A stretch of DNA of 64,000 bases from Siphonodentalium dalli. Lineage: Eukaryota > Mollusca > Scaphopoda > Gadilida > Siphonodentaliidae. Position numbers and translations under genes: made by a program. Within the stretch, counting starts at the first letter, position 1; every line of letters begins with the position of its first letter. The stretch is taken from NCBI GenBank assembly GCA_032622095.1, contig CP136066.1:46658911-46722910 (forward strand), in the 5' to 3' direction. The notes beneath the pieces are model-generated. The model ran no database searches. It saw only the letters and a list, made by a program, of their open reading frames with translations, and was not told where the DNA came from. Below are positions 45,164 through 56,601 of this stretch, piece after piece.

Positions 45164-48100
45164 GTGAGTCAAATGTATTGAGTTAGTTGAATATGACGCA
45201 TTACGGTAGCTCTCCCATAATATGTTGAGTTTATCGATCGAAGCGTCCTTTATAAATTATATTGATGTGTGTTTTCTCTTTTGTAGACAACAATGTGAGC
45301 GTTCAAATGCTGGTTTCGTTCACGGATGAAGACATCTCAGATCTATTTTGTACATCATTCGATGACCGTTATAAAATGAGGCAGATGAAATCATCAAAAC
45401 GTTTGTCTTGCTTGGGACATCCACAAAATTCGAAACCCACAATCGGTTCAATTTCGTCGAACCTCCATTCTCAGGATGAGCGTGACCATGCTGTTTCGCC
45501 CAATCGCATACTAGTAGGCACAACAAAATATCACACGGCAGACGATATGCTTACGAAGAAAAGCATCAGAGGGAGGCCTACGGAAGCGCAAACATATTTT
45601 GCTAGTCTGATAAGAGATTGTGCCAAAGCAGCTCGAATTTGGAAAAACGCCCCAATAATTAACGACATTCCAGAAACTAAAAAGGAGATGTTCAAAGATA
45701 ATATTATCAAAGTATGTCCGCAACTCGAAACTCACCAGGTGACAGTTTGGGAACACCTTAGAAAAAGGCTAGCCAACAGGCGCAAGTACAAACGTGACAA
45801 GGTATCGGGGAAACGAAAGACAAAACAACGACACTCATCGCATAATCAAGAAACCAAAGCTGGCCCGTTGTTCGATCCAGGAGAAAATTTAAACGTTAAA
45901 AGTTCAAGCGGAAAAACGATAGCAAAAGCCATATTCATCGCACGACATTCGGATGTATATTCCGAAGTGGTCACGAAAAAAATCTTCCTCAACAACGTCA
46001 TGGAATGTGACGAACTTCCAAGGGCAAGTGCCGGAGTATCCCATTTCAGAAATCTGGGGGAGAAGCAGTTGATACTCTGGAAAACGGAAAGATTAACATC
46101 AGCATTTACCAAAATTCTCAAGAGCACTTCGTCTCCAGGTAAACCAGCCCACAATCCAAGTAAGACAGTCCACAAGAAGACTACATTACAAGAAATGAAA
46201 CAATCGGGTCGGTCAACAGATCCAAAAACTTTCATCGTAAGTGTTACCCCAGAGAAACAGGCAACATGCACCGTATTAACTACTGTCAGTATACATGAGC
46301 AACCCGGTATCAGTCAATCTGCAGTGGCTAGTGAGTCAGCGAACAGCCAGCAACATATCAGCAACAAGTCAACAAGCAGTAAGCAATCACATACGAACCA
46401 TTCACCTATCAACCAGCAATCAACGAGAAATCAGCCAGTCATCAACATTCGTCAAACAAAAATCCAATTGATGGAATGGGCAGGTGGAAACATTTATCTC
46501 GGTGTATTTAATGGAACGGATATAACTAATTGTCAGGTGAGGCCATGCATTCGCATTACATATTTAACCAATTAGTAACCTTACTCTGAGTCCACCTGCA
46601 GTCGCCCATGAACGAACAGTCTCATTCGCATTCACTTGTTCGATAGCTCTTAAAGCTATAACATTACACTGCATGTACATCTTGCTTCACGAAGCTTACT
46701 CCACGAAGCAAGCTTTACCGTATAATACCCCGACTTTCTCCCAATAAAGCACGTTTTCTGCTAACGCATGCGTTTACCGCATGCGGAACACACAATAGAT
46801 GCGAATCGTTTCAAACAATTGTATCCGGACAAAACGCCATATACGGAAAAAACGCCCTCGGACATAACGCCCTATGCATACATGTGTGATATAAACGTAA
46901 CACGTCTCGATACATGTAATTTTTCTTGTGTAAATTAAATAACATTATTACAAGTAAACCATATTTGAACGAAACCATTCGTTCATTTAAAAATATGTTC
47001 AATAGCGATATATTTTCATAAAATTGTCATTTTGGTTCCAATGAACGAGAAAACAAATGATATAATTTTGTTTCGGTTGGGATACATGTAGCTGTGTAAT
47101 GTTATCTGTTATTTATTATCAGATACATTATTTAGTTTGTATTGACTATACCACCATATGGCGTTTTGTCCAAGGGTGTTATGTCCAAGGGCGTAATGTC
47201 CGTAGGGCGTTTTGTCCTACAATCCAAACAATATATCCATCACATAGCTGCAATCGATTTCAAAATATATTGAAATATGGTGCTTTTACCGCAACGCTCC
47301 CATGGGGTGATCTGCCTGATATGTCATTTTCATGGGTTTCTCCAGCAATTAGCGGTTCTCACATGTAAAACACTGCAACCACGAAAATAGTTCTTTTGTA
47401 ACACGACTGCCACAATATGCCAAGATACATGCTATTTAATTTGCAGTTTAAATAACATTTGATTTATATGATAACAAAATATAAAAATATGTACATCTCA
47501 AACTGATGGCTCTCTAAAGCTGGTTTCACATAACTGCGGCCAACGCATGCGGTTTATGATAGCTGCGCGGCTATCCCTTTCACACAACTGTGGACAACCG
47601 TGCGGTAATTAATTAGACTCATGCGTTTACAGATTTTTGGCAGTAAAATTCTATCTTTTAGCAATTTTATCACCGTTAGCATGATAACTCAAGCAATTTG
47701 GTATATGATTCTCTTGGACGAATATCTCGGACGAGTTCGAAAACCAGTTTTGTCCTAATTTTGTTCACAGAGTTGTGGGCCATATTAGCAGAGGCTTGGA
47801 TCGACTGCCAAAAAACTCGACAAAAGCCATCTTTGATGCGCACCCCTTGTTACTTTATCTTGCTTCATTCTTACGACGAATTTGAAGAACCCATACACAA
47901 GATAGTCGGATTTTGTTTTGGACCCTGTGCCTGCAAATTGTTTTCCTATTGGGGTATAGGGAATTCCACATGTGGGGTTTAGAAATGTGATGATACATGT
48001 AGAATTTCAATTCGAGACATTGAATCAGAGGGATATGTGGAGATATTCATTTTTAAAACGTTAAATAATTTAAGCTCAATTCGAGCTAACATATATACCC

Positions 48101-49944
48101 ATTGATTTTCTACAATGTAAAGTGTCATGGGGAACACCACCTCAGCTAATTATATTTCAAATGGGTGGGTATTGCTATGTATATTGTATTTGTGTGTGGG
48201 GGTTACGCAAGGGGTGCACCCATCATTATATTATATTATGAAGGACGAAGGCTTAAGCTAGGGGCAGACATGGGAGGGGATGTCCACTTCTCATAAAGTA
48301 GTTAATTTGGTGATGGCCCAGAGGTCATACATGCATTGGAAACACATTCTCACTAGTTGCTTGTTCGATAACTGTAATTATCTACATGTCTATTTCCGGT
48401 GCATTAATGCCATCATTATTGTATTTGAATGAGTATCAAATTTTCAATAAAATTATCAATTCCTCTGATCTCTCATCTGGTACATGTACTACATTGCCGG
48501 ATATCTTGGGCTGAATACAATACATTCTTATTCGTGGATGTGGGTGGGACTGTCAGTGCACATGGGTTGGAGTAACATGGCACGTGTGATGGGCAAAGGA
48601 GACTGGTAAATCTTTGGGTGTCATTGGCCATCCATGTAGAATTTTTAAAGGCTTTATTTGTAAGTTAGGGCCGTCCAGCGTGGTGAGTTGGGGCGCTTAT
48701 TTTCGAACTGCTGCACTCACACTTGAAAAGGGGAGGTATAAAATTATGGAACACGATTCTGCATAATTTAATGAATTTGGAATATCCGAGACTTGGATTG
48801 AACTGGTCCGTAAATGTATGATTCTGGTGAAATTGATCGTCCCTCTCTGGACATTCTATACAGATATATTGTCGGATAAACAAATGAAATCACCCCACAA
48901 ATATGCTCTCGCGAGTAGGGACCTCTATCCATTCGTCTGTCCGTGAACTTGATAACCTGAGTAAGAATAATTTTACCACAACCAAACTTGGCATGTGGCT
49001 CCAGCATATCAAAATACAGGTCAAGTTAGAATTTGAGTACGGTCCGACAATTTTGCATGAATTCTGATAATTACTTCGATATTGTTTAATTCTCTGTTAA
49101 CTTTTTTTCGTGTCCGAGTAATAACCTTAGTCGGCTGGTGAGTTATACCCATTTTTCGACTTAGAATTTTTTCAAAAAGTGTTAAGTAGTGGCCGGAGGC
49201 TCTGCCCATTTTTTAAATTGTGTCCATTAAGTGTTTATTATTGAGATTAACATCTGCAGAGGCATTTTGTGTTTATCGCATGTAGTAATTATGGGCAAAC
49301 ACTTTTTATACGCTCCTAACAATTATGGCCAAACAACGCCCGACGGCGGGCTCTTGTTTATTCTGGAAATGCACATTTTTGTGGTTCACCTGTATCTCAT
49401 TCATATATATCATATGTATGCCCTCTTTATGTGTTATGCCACGTGGAGGGGGGATTCACCGTATGCTAAGTTAAAGTCCATCGTTTGTTAAAGTTCGAGA
49501 GTGACAATGGTGTCCACATGCACGACGTTGTGCATTAAGAACATATTCAGTAGATCAGGGTCGCTTCGCATGCATTGAAGCAACCATACCATTCAAATGT
49601 TCAGTGGAAGTGAGATATCAACATATAGCTTTCTCACAAACAGTCATTCGCAATAAGATTGACTTTTACTATAGCTAATTGAATTATTCCAGGCTCCCAT
49701 CGCCAGGATACAGAATGGTGATAAGAATATTGTGCTTAACAAGAATTATATAAAAAACGGCAAAGCTCTCCAACTGAACAGCGGTGATGTACAGAGAAAC
49801 CCTGACGAGCAATATATGATATGGAGAGTGCCCAATACCGTATGCATGGAGTCTAAGAACAGGAAACAGATTTACATCCATGTTGGCACAGAAGAATTCC
49901 TCCTCATGTTGGAAGACAAAATAGAAAAATACATACAGGATTGA
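44931..49944 (+). CDS. Three-exon gene of unrecognised family
   Basis: The exons (up to 45163, 45287-46536, 49693-49944) join in phase 1 and phase 0 and give about 570 residues ending in TGA at 49942. I do not recognise the family. The protein is hydrophilic and lysine/arginine-rich in the middle (about residues 190-280: KRLANRRKYKRDKVSGKRKT), suggesting a nuclear or nucleic-acid-binding role by inference. A Ser/Gln/Asn-rich low-complexity stretch follows, then a compact charged C-terminus. It has no signal peptide or membrane segment. The 5' end is uncertain: the first exon has no ATG at its 5' end in frame, only an internal one at 45013. The gene lies 4 kb before the Tnp2 gene on the same strand. 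It could be a host gene or a second transposon gene. Confidence 0.7.
45287..46536 (+). CDS. Unknown gene, large middle exon
   Basis: Acceptor TCTTTTGTAG, donor CAG|GTGAGG in phase 0; 1250 bases, open throughout. Visible parts in order: DNNVSVQMLVSFTDEDISDL; RGRPTEAQTYFASLIRDCAK; an alpha-helical stretch ending in VTVWEHLRKRLANRRKYKRD; SSSGKTIAKAIFIARHSDVY; GEKQLILWKTERLTSAF; a long Ser/Gln/Asn/Thr-rich linker (QQHISNKSTSSKQSHTNHSP); and WAGGNIYLGVFNGTDITNCQ. No transposase triad, RT or zinc-finger domain is visible. An exon of this length with no stop in AT-rich DNA is strong evidence for coding. Confidence 0.85.
46818..47224. mobile_element. MITE with GGACAAAACGCC repeated termini
   Basis: The left end ATTGTATCCGGACAAAACGC is matched inverted at the right by GGCGTTTTGTCCTACAAT. 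Each end has further variants of the same word (CGGACATAACGCCC at the left; CCAAGGGCGTAATGTCC and GTTATGTCC at the right), so the termini are short repeats of one 12-15-bp motif. It lies in the intron of the unknown gene. Confidence 0.75.
47225..48899. other. Intron sequence of the unknown gene
   Basis: No repeat recognised except two CGCATGCGG words (47540 region; also 46770-46785). A 46-codon frame ending at a donor-like GACTG|GTAAAT (48463-48606) was considered as an exon and left out because its end phase does not fit the following exon. Confidence 0.35.
48900..49356 (+). mobile_element. GTCC-microsatellite element, second subfamily, copy 2
   Basis: Same block order as 44232-44760 (AACCTGAGTAAGAATAATTT; ATATCAAAATACAG; TTTGAGTACGGTCC; TTATACCCATTTTTCGACTT; GGAGGCTCTGCCC). 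It ends AACGCCCGACGGCGGGCTCT then TGTT. GCCCGACGGCGGGC can form a 5-bp stem near the 3' end. Confidence 0.7.
49693..49944 (+). CDS. Unknown gene, last exon
   Basis: Acceptor GAATTATTCCAG. In phase 0 it reads APIARIQNGDKNIVLNKNYI, GKALQLNSGDVQRNPDEQYM, IWRVPNTVCMESKNRKQIYI, HVGTEEFLLMLEDKIEKYIQ, D, TGA. The alternating charged/hydrophobic pattern looks like a folded C-terminal domain. The phase matches the end of the exon at 46536. Linkage across the 3.2-kb intron is inferred from phase and strand. Confidence 0.7.
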   Translation, partial: APIARIQNGDKNIVLNKNYIKNGKALQLNSGDVQRNPDEQYMIWRVPNTVCMESKNRKQIYIHVGTEEFLLMLEDKIEKYIQD

Positions 49945-50003
49945 CTGGATTTTTAAATGTTGAGTATGATATTTTAATGATTTGTCCTGAGTTGCTGAGT
50001 TAA

Positions 50004-51335
50004 ACCATTTACTTGATGTATCATCCACCGCATGTTTTATTAACCCTTCAAATGCTTATATTAGCACACGAAAATCATGGCAAGCCCGGACACGCCCGGG
50101 CAGTTCGATGGGCCCATGGACGGTATAATATGATGCCTTATTGTAGTAGGATACACATTAACCATAGATTGTAAACCATTTACTTGATGTGTCATCCAAC
50201 GTAGGTTTTATTAGCCTTTCAAATGCCTATATTAGCCCATGGACGGTATAATACGATGCATTATTGTAGTAGGATACACATTAACCATATATTGTAAACA
50301 ACTTACTTGCTATGTCATCCACAGCCGGTCTTATTAACCCTTTAAATAGCGATATAAGCACACGAGAGCCATGGCAAGTCCGGGCAGGCCCCAATATATT
50401 GATTTACATGTATGGTAGTAGGATACATATATATTAACCGCAGACTGCAAACACATTTACACCCATCGCCGGTTTTATTAACCCTTTAAATGCCAATATG
50501 AATGCCAACATTTTACGGGTTAATGTAGCCGGCCGTGGTTCACACAACGTTCGTAACCTATGCTTATTATGTATCGTTGAAATGGGATCAGGTATTAGCC
50601 GAACCCTATAACTAAACTATACATAATTTATAAGACATCACTCTCTCTCTCTTGAAAAGTATCTCCTGTAGTTACCAGCAAGATTGCGACTATATATATA
50701 TATCATGAAACTTAGAACCAGAAACCATAGACTACCAGTGGAAGTAGAGGAGTGGGACAAATCTGAATAATTTTCTCCAGTTTGCCAAATGTGATCAGAA
50801 CACGTCTATGTGGTTAATATGTATTCTACCAAAAAGACGTGCCCGGGCTTGCCATGGCACTCATGTGCTGTTATCGTCGTAAAGGTTTGATAAAACCGGC
50901 GGTTGATGACACAGCAAGTAAATGTTTTACTATCTTAGGATAATATGTATTATGTCACCAAAAGGCATCATGTTATACCGCCCACGGGCCCATGGGGCCA
51001 CCCGTGCTTGCCGTGGCTCTCATACATGTGCTATTATCCGCAGTTAATGGTTAACACTAGCGGCGGTGGATGACACAGCCAGTAAATATCTTACGATATT
51101 AGGATAATATGTATTACATGTATGTCACCAAAAGGCATCACATTATACCGTCCACTGGCCAATGGAGCCGCAAGGGCTTGTCGTGGCTCTCATGTGCTAA
51201 TATCGGCACTTATAGGGTTAATAAAACCGGCGGTGGATGTAAATGTTTTACAATCTATGGTTAATATGTATCCTACTACCATACGGGATCATATTATACC
51301 GTCTACGTGCCCAGTGTCCTGTCCGGGCCTGCCCG
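50004..51335. repeat. Inverted tandem array (3 units out, 3 units back)
   Basis: The left half has three units (starting about 50004, 50174 and 50298; 124-170 bp) carrying TTACTTGATGTGTCATCCA, TTTTATTAACCCTTTAAAT, CATGGCAAGCCCGG, CATGGACGGTATAATA and GTAGTAGGATACACATTAAC. The right half (50820-51330) has about three units of the same sequence inverted (CCGGGCTTGCCATGG; GGCGGTGGATGACACAG; TTATACCGTCCA). A spacer of about 310 bases with a CT run and a TA run lies between. It is a foldback element or an arrested tandem expansion. Confidence 0.85.
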
Positions 51336-51374
51336 AGCTTGCACGGGCAGGAAATAGTCAAACCGAGCAGAACC

Positions 51375-52985
51375 AATGATCGTATATAACCCAGGTTCGG
51401 ATAGCTCAGCAATTGGTCGCTTGAACATGATGGGTGATGGCTAGGGAGGGGGTGCTTTGAATAACAAAAAACAGAGACGTGTATAACTCGCGTTCGGATA
51501 TCTTAGCACTTGATCGATTGAACATGGATTGTGGTGAGGGAGGGGTGCGTTGAATAACATAAAATGACAAAATCAGCAGAACCAGATAGTGTATACCCCA
51601 TGTTCGGTTATAGTAGCACCTGGTCGCTTGAACGTGGGTTGCCGTGGGGTGGGTATGTCGAATAACGCGAATTGATGGCACAATCAGCAGAACCGGAGAT
51701 CGTGTATAATCCAGGTTCGGATAGCTCAGCAATTGGTCGCTTGAACATGATGGGTGATGGTTAGGGAGGGGGTGCTTTGAATAACAAAAAACAGAGACGT
51801 GTATAACTCGCGTTCGGATATCTTAGCACTTGATCGATTGAACATGGATTGTGGTGAGGGAGGGGTGCGTTGAATAACATAAAATGAGCAGAACCAGAGA
51901 GTGTATACCCCATGTTCGGTTAAAGTAGCACCTGGTCGCTTGAACGTGGGTTGCCATGGGGTGGGTATGTCGAATAACGCGAATTGATGGCACAATCAGC
52001 AGAACCAGAGATCGTGTATAATCCAGGTTCGGATAGCTCAGCAATTGGTCGCTTGAACATGATGGGTGATGGTTAGGGAGGGGGTGCTTTGAATAACAAA
52101 AAACAGAGACGTGTATAACTCGCGTTCGGATATCTTAGCACTTGGTCGATTGAACATGGATTGTGGTGATGGGGGGGTGCGTTGAATAACATAAAATGAC
52201 AAAATCAGCAGAACCAGAGAGTGTACACCCCATGTTCGGTTATAGTAGCACCTGGTCGCTTGAACGTGGGTTGCCGTGGGGTGGGTATGTCGAATAACGC
52301 GAATTGATGGCACAATCAGCAGAACCAGATATCGTGTATAATCCAGGTTCGGATAGCTCAGCAATTGGTCGCTTGAACATGATGGGTGATGGTTAGGGTG
52401 GGGGTGCTTTGAATAGCAAAAAACAGAGACGTGTATAACTCGCGTTCGGATATCTTAGCACTTGGTCGATTGAACATGGATTGTGGTGAGGGAGGGGTGC
52501 GTTGAATAACATAAAATGACAAAATCAGCAGAACCAGAGAGTGTATACCCCATGTTCGGTTATAGTAGCACCTGGTCGCTTGAACGTGGGTTGCCGTGGG
52601 GTGGGTATGTCGAATAACGCGAATTGATGGCTCACTCAGCAGAACCAGAGATCGTGTATAATCCAGGTTCGGATAGCTCAGCAATTGGTCGCTTGAACAT
52701 GATGGGTGATGGTTAGGGTGGGGGTGCTTTTAATAGCAAAAAACAGAGACGTGTATAACTCGCGTTCGGACATCTTAGCACTTGATCGATTGAACATGGA
52801 TTGTGGTGAGGGAGGGGTGCGTTGAATAACATAAAATGACCAAATCAGCAGAACCAGAGAGTGTATACCCCATGTTCGGTTTTAGTAGCACCTGATCGCT
52901 TGAACGTGGGTTGCCGTGGAGTGGGTACGTCGAATAACGCGAATTGATGGCACAATTAGCAGAACCAGAGATCGTGTATAATCCA
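51375..52985. repeat. Higher-order satellite: ABC x 5, period about 320 bp
   Basis: Each 312-321-bp unit consists of three related 100-112-bp monomers: A with GGTTCGGATAGCTCAGCAAT, B with CGTTCGGATATCTTAGCACT, C with TGTTCGGTTATAGTAGCACC. All three continue with TTGGTCGCTTGAAC-like sequence and end in GAATAAC. A monomers begin near 51384, 51705, 52017, 52337 and 52657, with a broken sixth at 52977. Units are far more alike than monomers within a unit, as in homogenised higher-order satellites. Minus-strand frames of 73-108 residues repeat once per unit and are artefacts. Confidence 0.93.
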
Positions 52986-53982
52986 GGTTTGGATATTTGA
53001 GGTATTTCTTCCTGTAATGCCATTGGGCATCTCAGGATACTAGAATCCCAAACGATTCAACTCAATTTTTAAAACATGCATGCCATTAAACAGAACCCAA
53101 ATCGTGTCGCCGGCAAAAATGATGTGTCGAGTAGTGACAAAGAGTAAATATCAGAAATCATCTAATTTCGCAGCGCGAACTAGTATCTTATTCTCAATAA
53201 GACGAGAGAGCGTACGAAACGTAATAAATATATACTATATATACATACATCCCTCTCCAGATTATCGTTTTGTTTTAGCTTGCACAGTTCCCTATATAAT
53301 ATTCTAGATACACGATTGATATGTATATACATGTTTATACCCACATGGCCTAGAACATGGTGAATGCACTGTGTTTACACACGTCCGACCCATTGAACCA
53401 ACGTCTACCAGTGGTATCGTCAGTCTAGACGCCCGTCGGGGCTACCTCAAACATCGGGTGTCAGATCTCAATTAAATTTGAAAATCACTGGTGTACATTT
53501 GCTTTGCTCTGACAGCTACATGTATGCCATTTCATTATCATGTGGCCTAAGTATCTCATTCATAGATCATGAGTGTGCCAACACTAGGCGATATGTCACA
53601 TGAGGGTATATGCACCGGCAACCAGTCCATCTTTCTAACTCGATTAACACCTGAAACTAGTAAACCGTTATCCGGAATCTTTGGATACCAACAGGCTTTT
53701 GGAAAAAATCCTCTGCCACGAGTCAAACAGGCTCAGAAATCACAGAGTGTTGTGGAATTTAGTACGAGTTAATGGCCATGTGGTTCCCACGTGGTTCCCA
53801 GACGTATACACTGCGCATATAGCTATTACACGACCGCCTATGCTATAGATTCATGCTCGCATAAGTTATTTACTATATTGGTGTTGGTGAGGCATGACGT
53901 GCGACGTCACCTTCAAAATATCGCCTCATTGGGAAGACAAGCTGTGCATTGAATGATATATGTTGATATGTAGTTGATCGAC
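52986..53982. other. Spacer upstream of the Tnp2 gene
   Basis: No repeat recognised. A 67-residue frame starts at an ATG at 53569 after a CATTCATAG acceptor-like site; it has no recognisable domain and is not called. No CACTA-type terminal repeat of the transposon was identified by eye. Confidence 0.35.
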
Positions 53983-54287
53983 ATGTTACCTGCAAAACGG
54001 AAAAGTTCACGTTCACGCTGTGGCTGTGCATTATGTAAATGGGAATGCCAGCCCATCGATACCCGCATAATTCGTAACCACGAGCAACGATACGGTAACC
54101 ATAACTCCCCGGAGCCAACTTCATCGGATTCAGAATCGTCGGGTTGCAGTAATGGTATACATGGCGATGATGAGTTATCACCTGATGACGACAATTTTGA
54201 ATCGAGTGGATCGCCCATGTCGTGCGAAGTGGAAAATGAAGACTCTCATAGTGATATCAGCACTGAAAGTCTACAGAAGGATAACAG
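53983..54287 (+). CDS. Tnp2-type (EnSpm/CACTA) transposase, exon 1
   Basis: The ATG at 53983 was chosen; a TTG three codons upstream is in frame but less likely. It encodes MLPAKRKSSRSRCGCALCKW, ECQPIDTRIIRNHEQRYG, then a Ser/Asp/Glu-rich stretch. The C-x-C-x2-C...C...H pattern near residues 13-33 looks like the small N-terminal zinc knuckle found before Tnp2 domains in animal EnSpm proteins. It ends AACAG|GTAAGA in phase 2, matching the next exon. The join restores a Ser codon and the acidic/serine stretch continues across it. Confidence 0.8.
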
Positions 54288-55170
54288 GTAAGAATAATAA
54301 ATTATTTAAACATTTGAGCACGTATTTAGGTTCACATGGGGCAGTATTCACGACTTTGGTAAATATTGCATGTCTCCGTTAATTGATATCTAACAGTATG
54401 TTAGAAATGCATATTAATGCATGCATCCATAGCGTTCCAAGAACAGTTATATTTTACTTTTCCCATTAACCGTGTATTTAAAATTACATATTTATTGACC
54501 TAATAATTGACCAAATGTTCTTTAAGTTATAAATTATATTACCGGACAGCCAGGTCGTGCACGCAGAGGAATTGTAATTGTGCACATGAATCTGAATGCT
54601 AGTTTAATATGTAGAAATTTATGTTAGCTACTCATCTACTAGTATGTACAATATTGCCCAAACACTGACCTCTTAAGTAGATTCATTGAAAATTCATGGC
54701 AGCAAGGCCAAAAAAAAACATGGCTGTTTCCGATTTCATGAGCAAAAAAATCCAGGTAGGCAGGAAACTAGTTTTATATCTGACAATATACCCAGAATAT
54801 TCACCAGAAAGTTTGGAGTGATCTGAGCTCCAAGAAGCGACACAAAAATGCTATCTCCCGTGGCTCATGGCACCATGTCACAATGTTGCGCAATACTGTA
54901 CATGACAACATTGATACTATCGGCATTGCTAGCAAAAGTCTAGACAACTTCTATGCCATCATGTTGACATCTCATTTTCACCTGGCCGTGCGACTCTCAG
55001 AACAGAACAGATTTATTCCTGAATATTTGGATTCATCTGCAACCACAAATACATGTAATCATGTATCTTAATAGAAGTAAATTATTTTTGAAAATTCAAT
55101 ATAAAATAATTGCTGCTGAATGTAAACATAGTATATACTATATTTATATATATATATGATAGAATATCCT

Positions 55171-55297
55171 TATAGTTTGACGAGAAACAAGGTTTATTTT
55201 CGCGTGTTGATTCAGCAAATGGGGGACCGAGCTTTAGCGATGTTCGCCATTTGCTGAATCATACGAGGAAATATACCTTGTATCATGTCAAACTGTA
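55171..55297. repeat. Hairpin element in the Tnp2 intron
   Basis: AGTTTGAC...ACAAGGT.TATTT.CG and GATTCAGCAAATGG at the left pair with their inverses at the right (CCATTTGCTGAATC; ACCTTGTATCATGTCAAACT). Loop GGGACCGAGCTTTAGCGATG. Non-coding. Confidence 0.75.
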
Positions 55298-55422
55298 TTG
55301 TTTTTATCGATCGCCAAAGTTTAAAAGTCGTTAACATCTATTAAATTTGTTTAAATGGGATAAGAAATTAATGGGGAATTTCTTCAGGAAACAATTAAAT
55401 CGATTGCAAGATTTTTGGTTGT

Positions 55423-55470
55423 ACATGTAGTTCTGAGAGCGTGACTTGATTATTCAGAACTACATGTACA
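55423..55470. repeat. Perfect 18-bp stem-loop
   Basis: TTGTACATGTAGTTCTGA and TCAGAACTACATGTACAA are exact inverses with a 17-base loop. Confidence 0.8.
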
Positions 55471-55984
55471 ATAGCTGGAGTGTCCGTTCTTGCTTTATTC
55501 TAGCCGTGCTAAAATAAAGCCATGGTTTATTTTCCAGCCTTTATCTTTATAGTAGATGACAAAGCTGATGGAAAAAAAGTGTCAATTTTACATGCATAAA
55601 AAACAAAAACAAAAACAAAAACAAATCCAGGTCGGCCCAATTTCGGCAGGTAGGTCGGGAAACCGGAAACACATGTTTTTTTTGTTGGCCCAAGCCATAT
55701 TTCTGCCTGAATCCCGACAAATTTCCCACAGTTCTACTGTGGTTTACCCTTTCAGTTTAATTGCCAGGGCTAAATGTTGTATCAACCCATATTCCTTTCA
55801 AATTTATTAACTATAATGATTAGCCCGTATATCCCCCTGCCTATGGTGGGATTTCCACCCAGGAGTTTGGGCGAATGATTGCTCACTGTGGTGTGATCTC
55901 CAGTCGACGCTATACCAAACAACTGTTGGTGAAATTTGTCAGGAAATTTATGTTAGTAGATGATTCGATATATTTCGAAATTTG

Positions 55985-56038
55985 CAATCGAATCGAATCG
56001 AATCAGGACGAACAATTCGCGAATCGAATCGAATCTCG
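55985..56038 (+). repeat. GAATC short tandem repeat
   Basis: GAATC-type pentamers occur in two short runs (four, then three) separated by about 20 bases. Confidence 0.75.
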
Positions 56039-56601
56039 AACCTTCGCATGGCCCTACGTGTGATGCATGGACAGTGGATTTTTTTTCATCAATTAATTGA
56101 ATTTCTTGTTATCTATTATGTCAAAGTTGCTTATTGGTTCTCACATTCAGTTATACCATTATAAATGCATTGTAAATGCATTGGCTATCAAGGTCGTGTA
56201 TGCATTCTGCCCGAATCGTTATACCTTTTGCAAAATACAATGATAAGAGAACATAAACAACAAATATTCGCTTAGAAATCCCACCATATGCGGCCTATTG
56301 GAGGAAGCACCGGCTCCAACTGCATAGCACAACCGAATATGACAAGCTGTTGGAGACGGGGGAAACTCGGGCTATATAATAATGTAAGATACTAGAGCTA
56401 TTTCGATCAATGTGTCACCTTAAAATTATAATCAATAACTTTGCAATAAATATAGAAAATTGGTAGATACTGAAAGAGTTAAAAGGTTATATACAGTAGT
56501 GCTCAAAGCAAGTCACCCTTTTAACTATAAGAGCTTTCCAATGAATGGCAGAAAGCCATATTTCTGACTAAATCCTGACAAATACCCATAATTCAGTTAT
56601 A

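Noticed and set aside
45846-46271. 141-residue minus-strand frame
   Set aside because: It is the reverse shadow of the large + strand exon 45287-46536.
48463-48606. 46-codon Trp-rich frame ending at a donor-like site
   Set aside because: Its end phase does not match the exon at 49693 and no good acceptor precedes it. It was kept out of the gene model.
51406-52684. Series of 73-108-residue minus-strand frames
   Set aside because: They recur once per satellite unit with identical sequence; periodicity explains them.
53569-53772. 67-residue ATG frame
   Set aside because: No domain, no donor and no neighbour to join; its length is within chance expectation.
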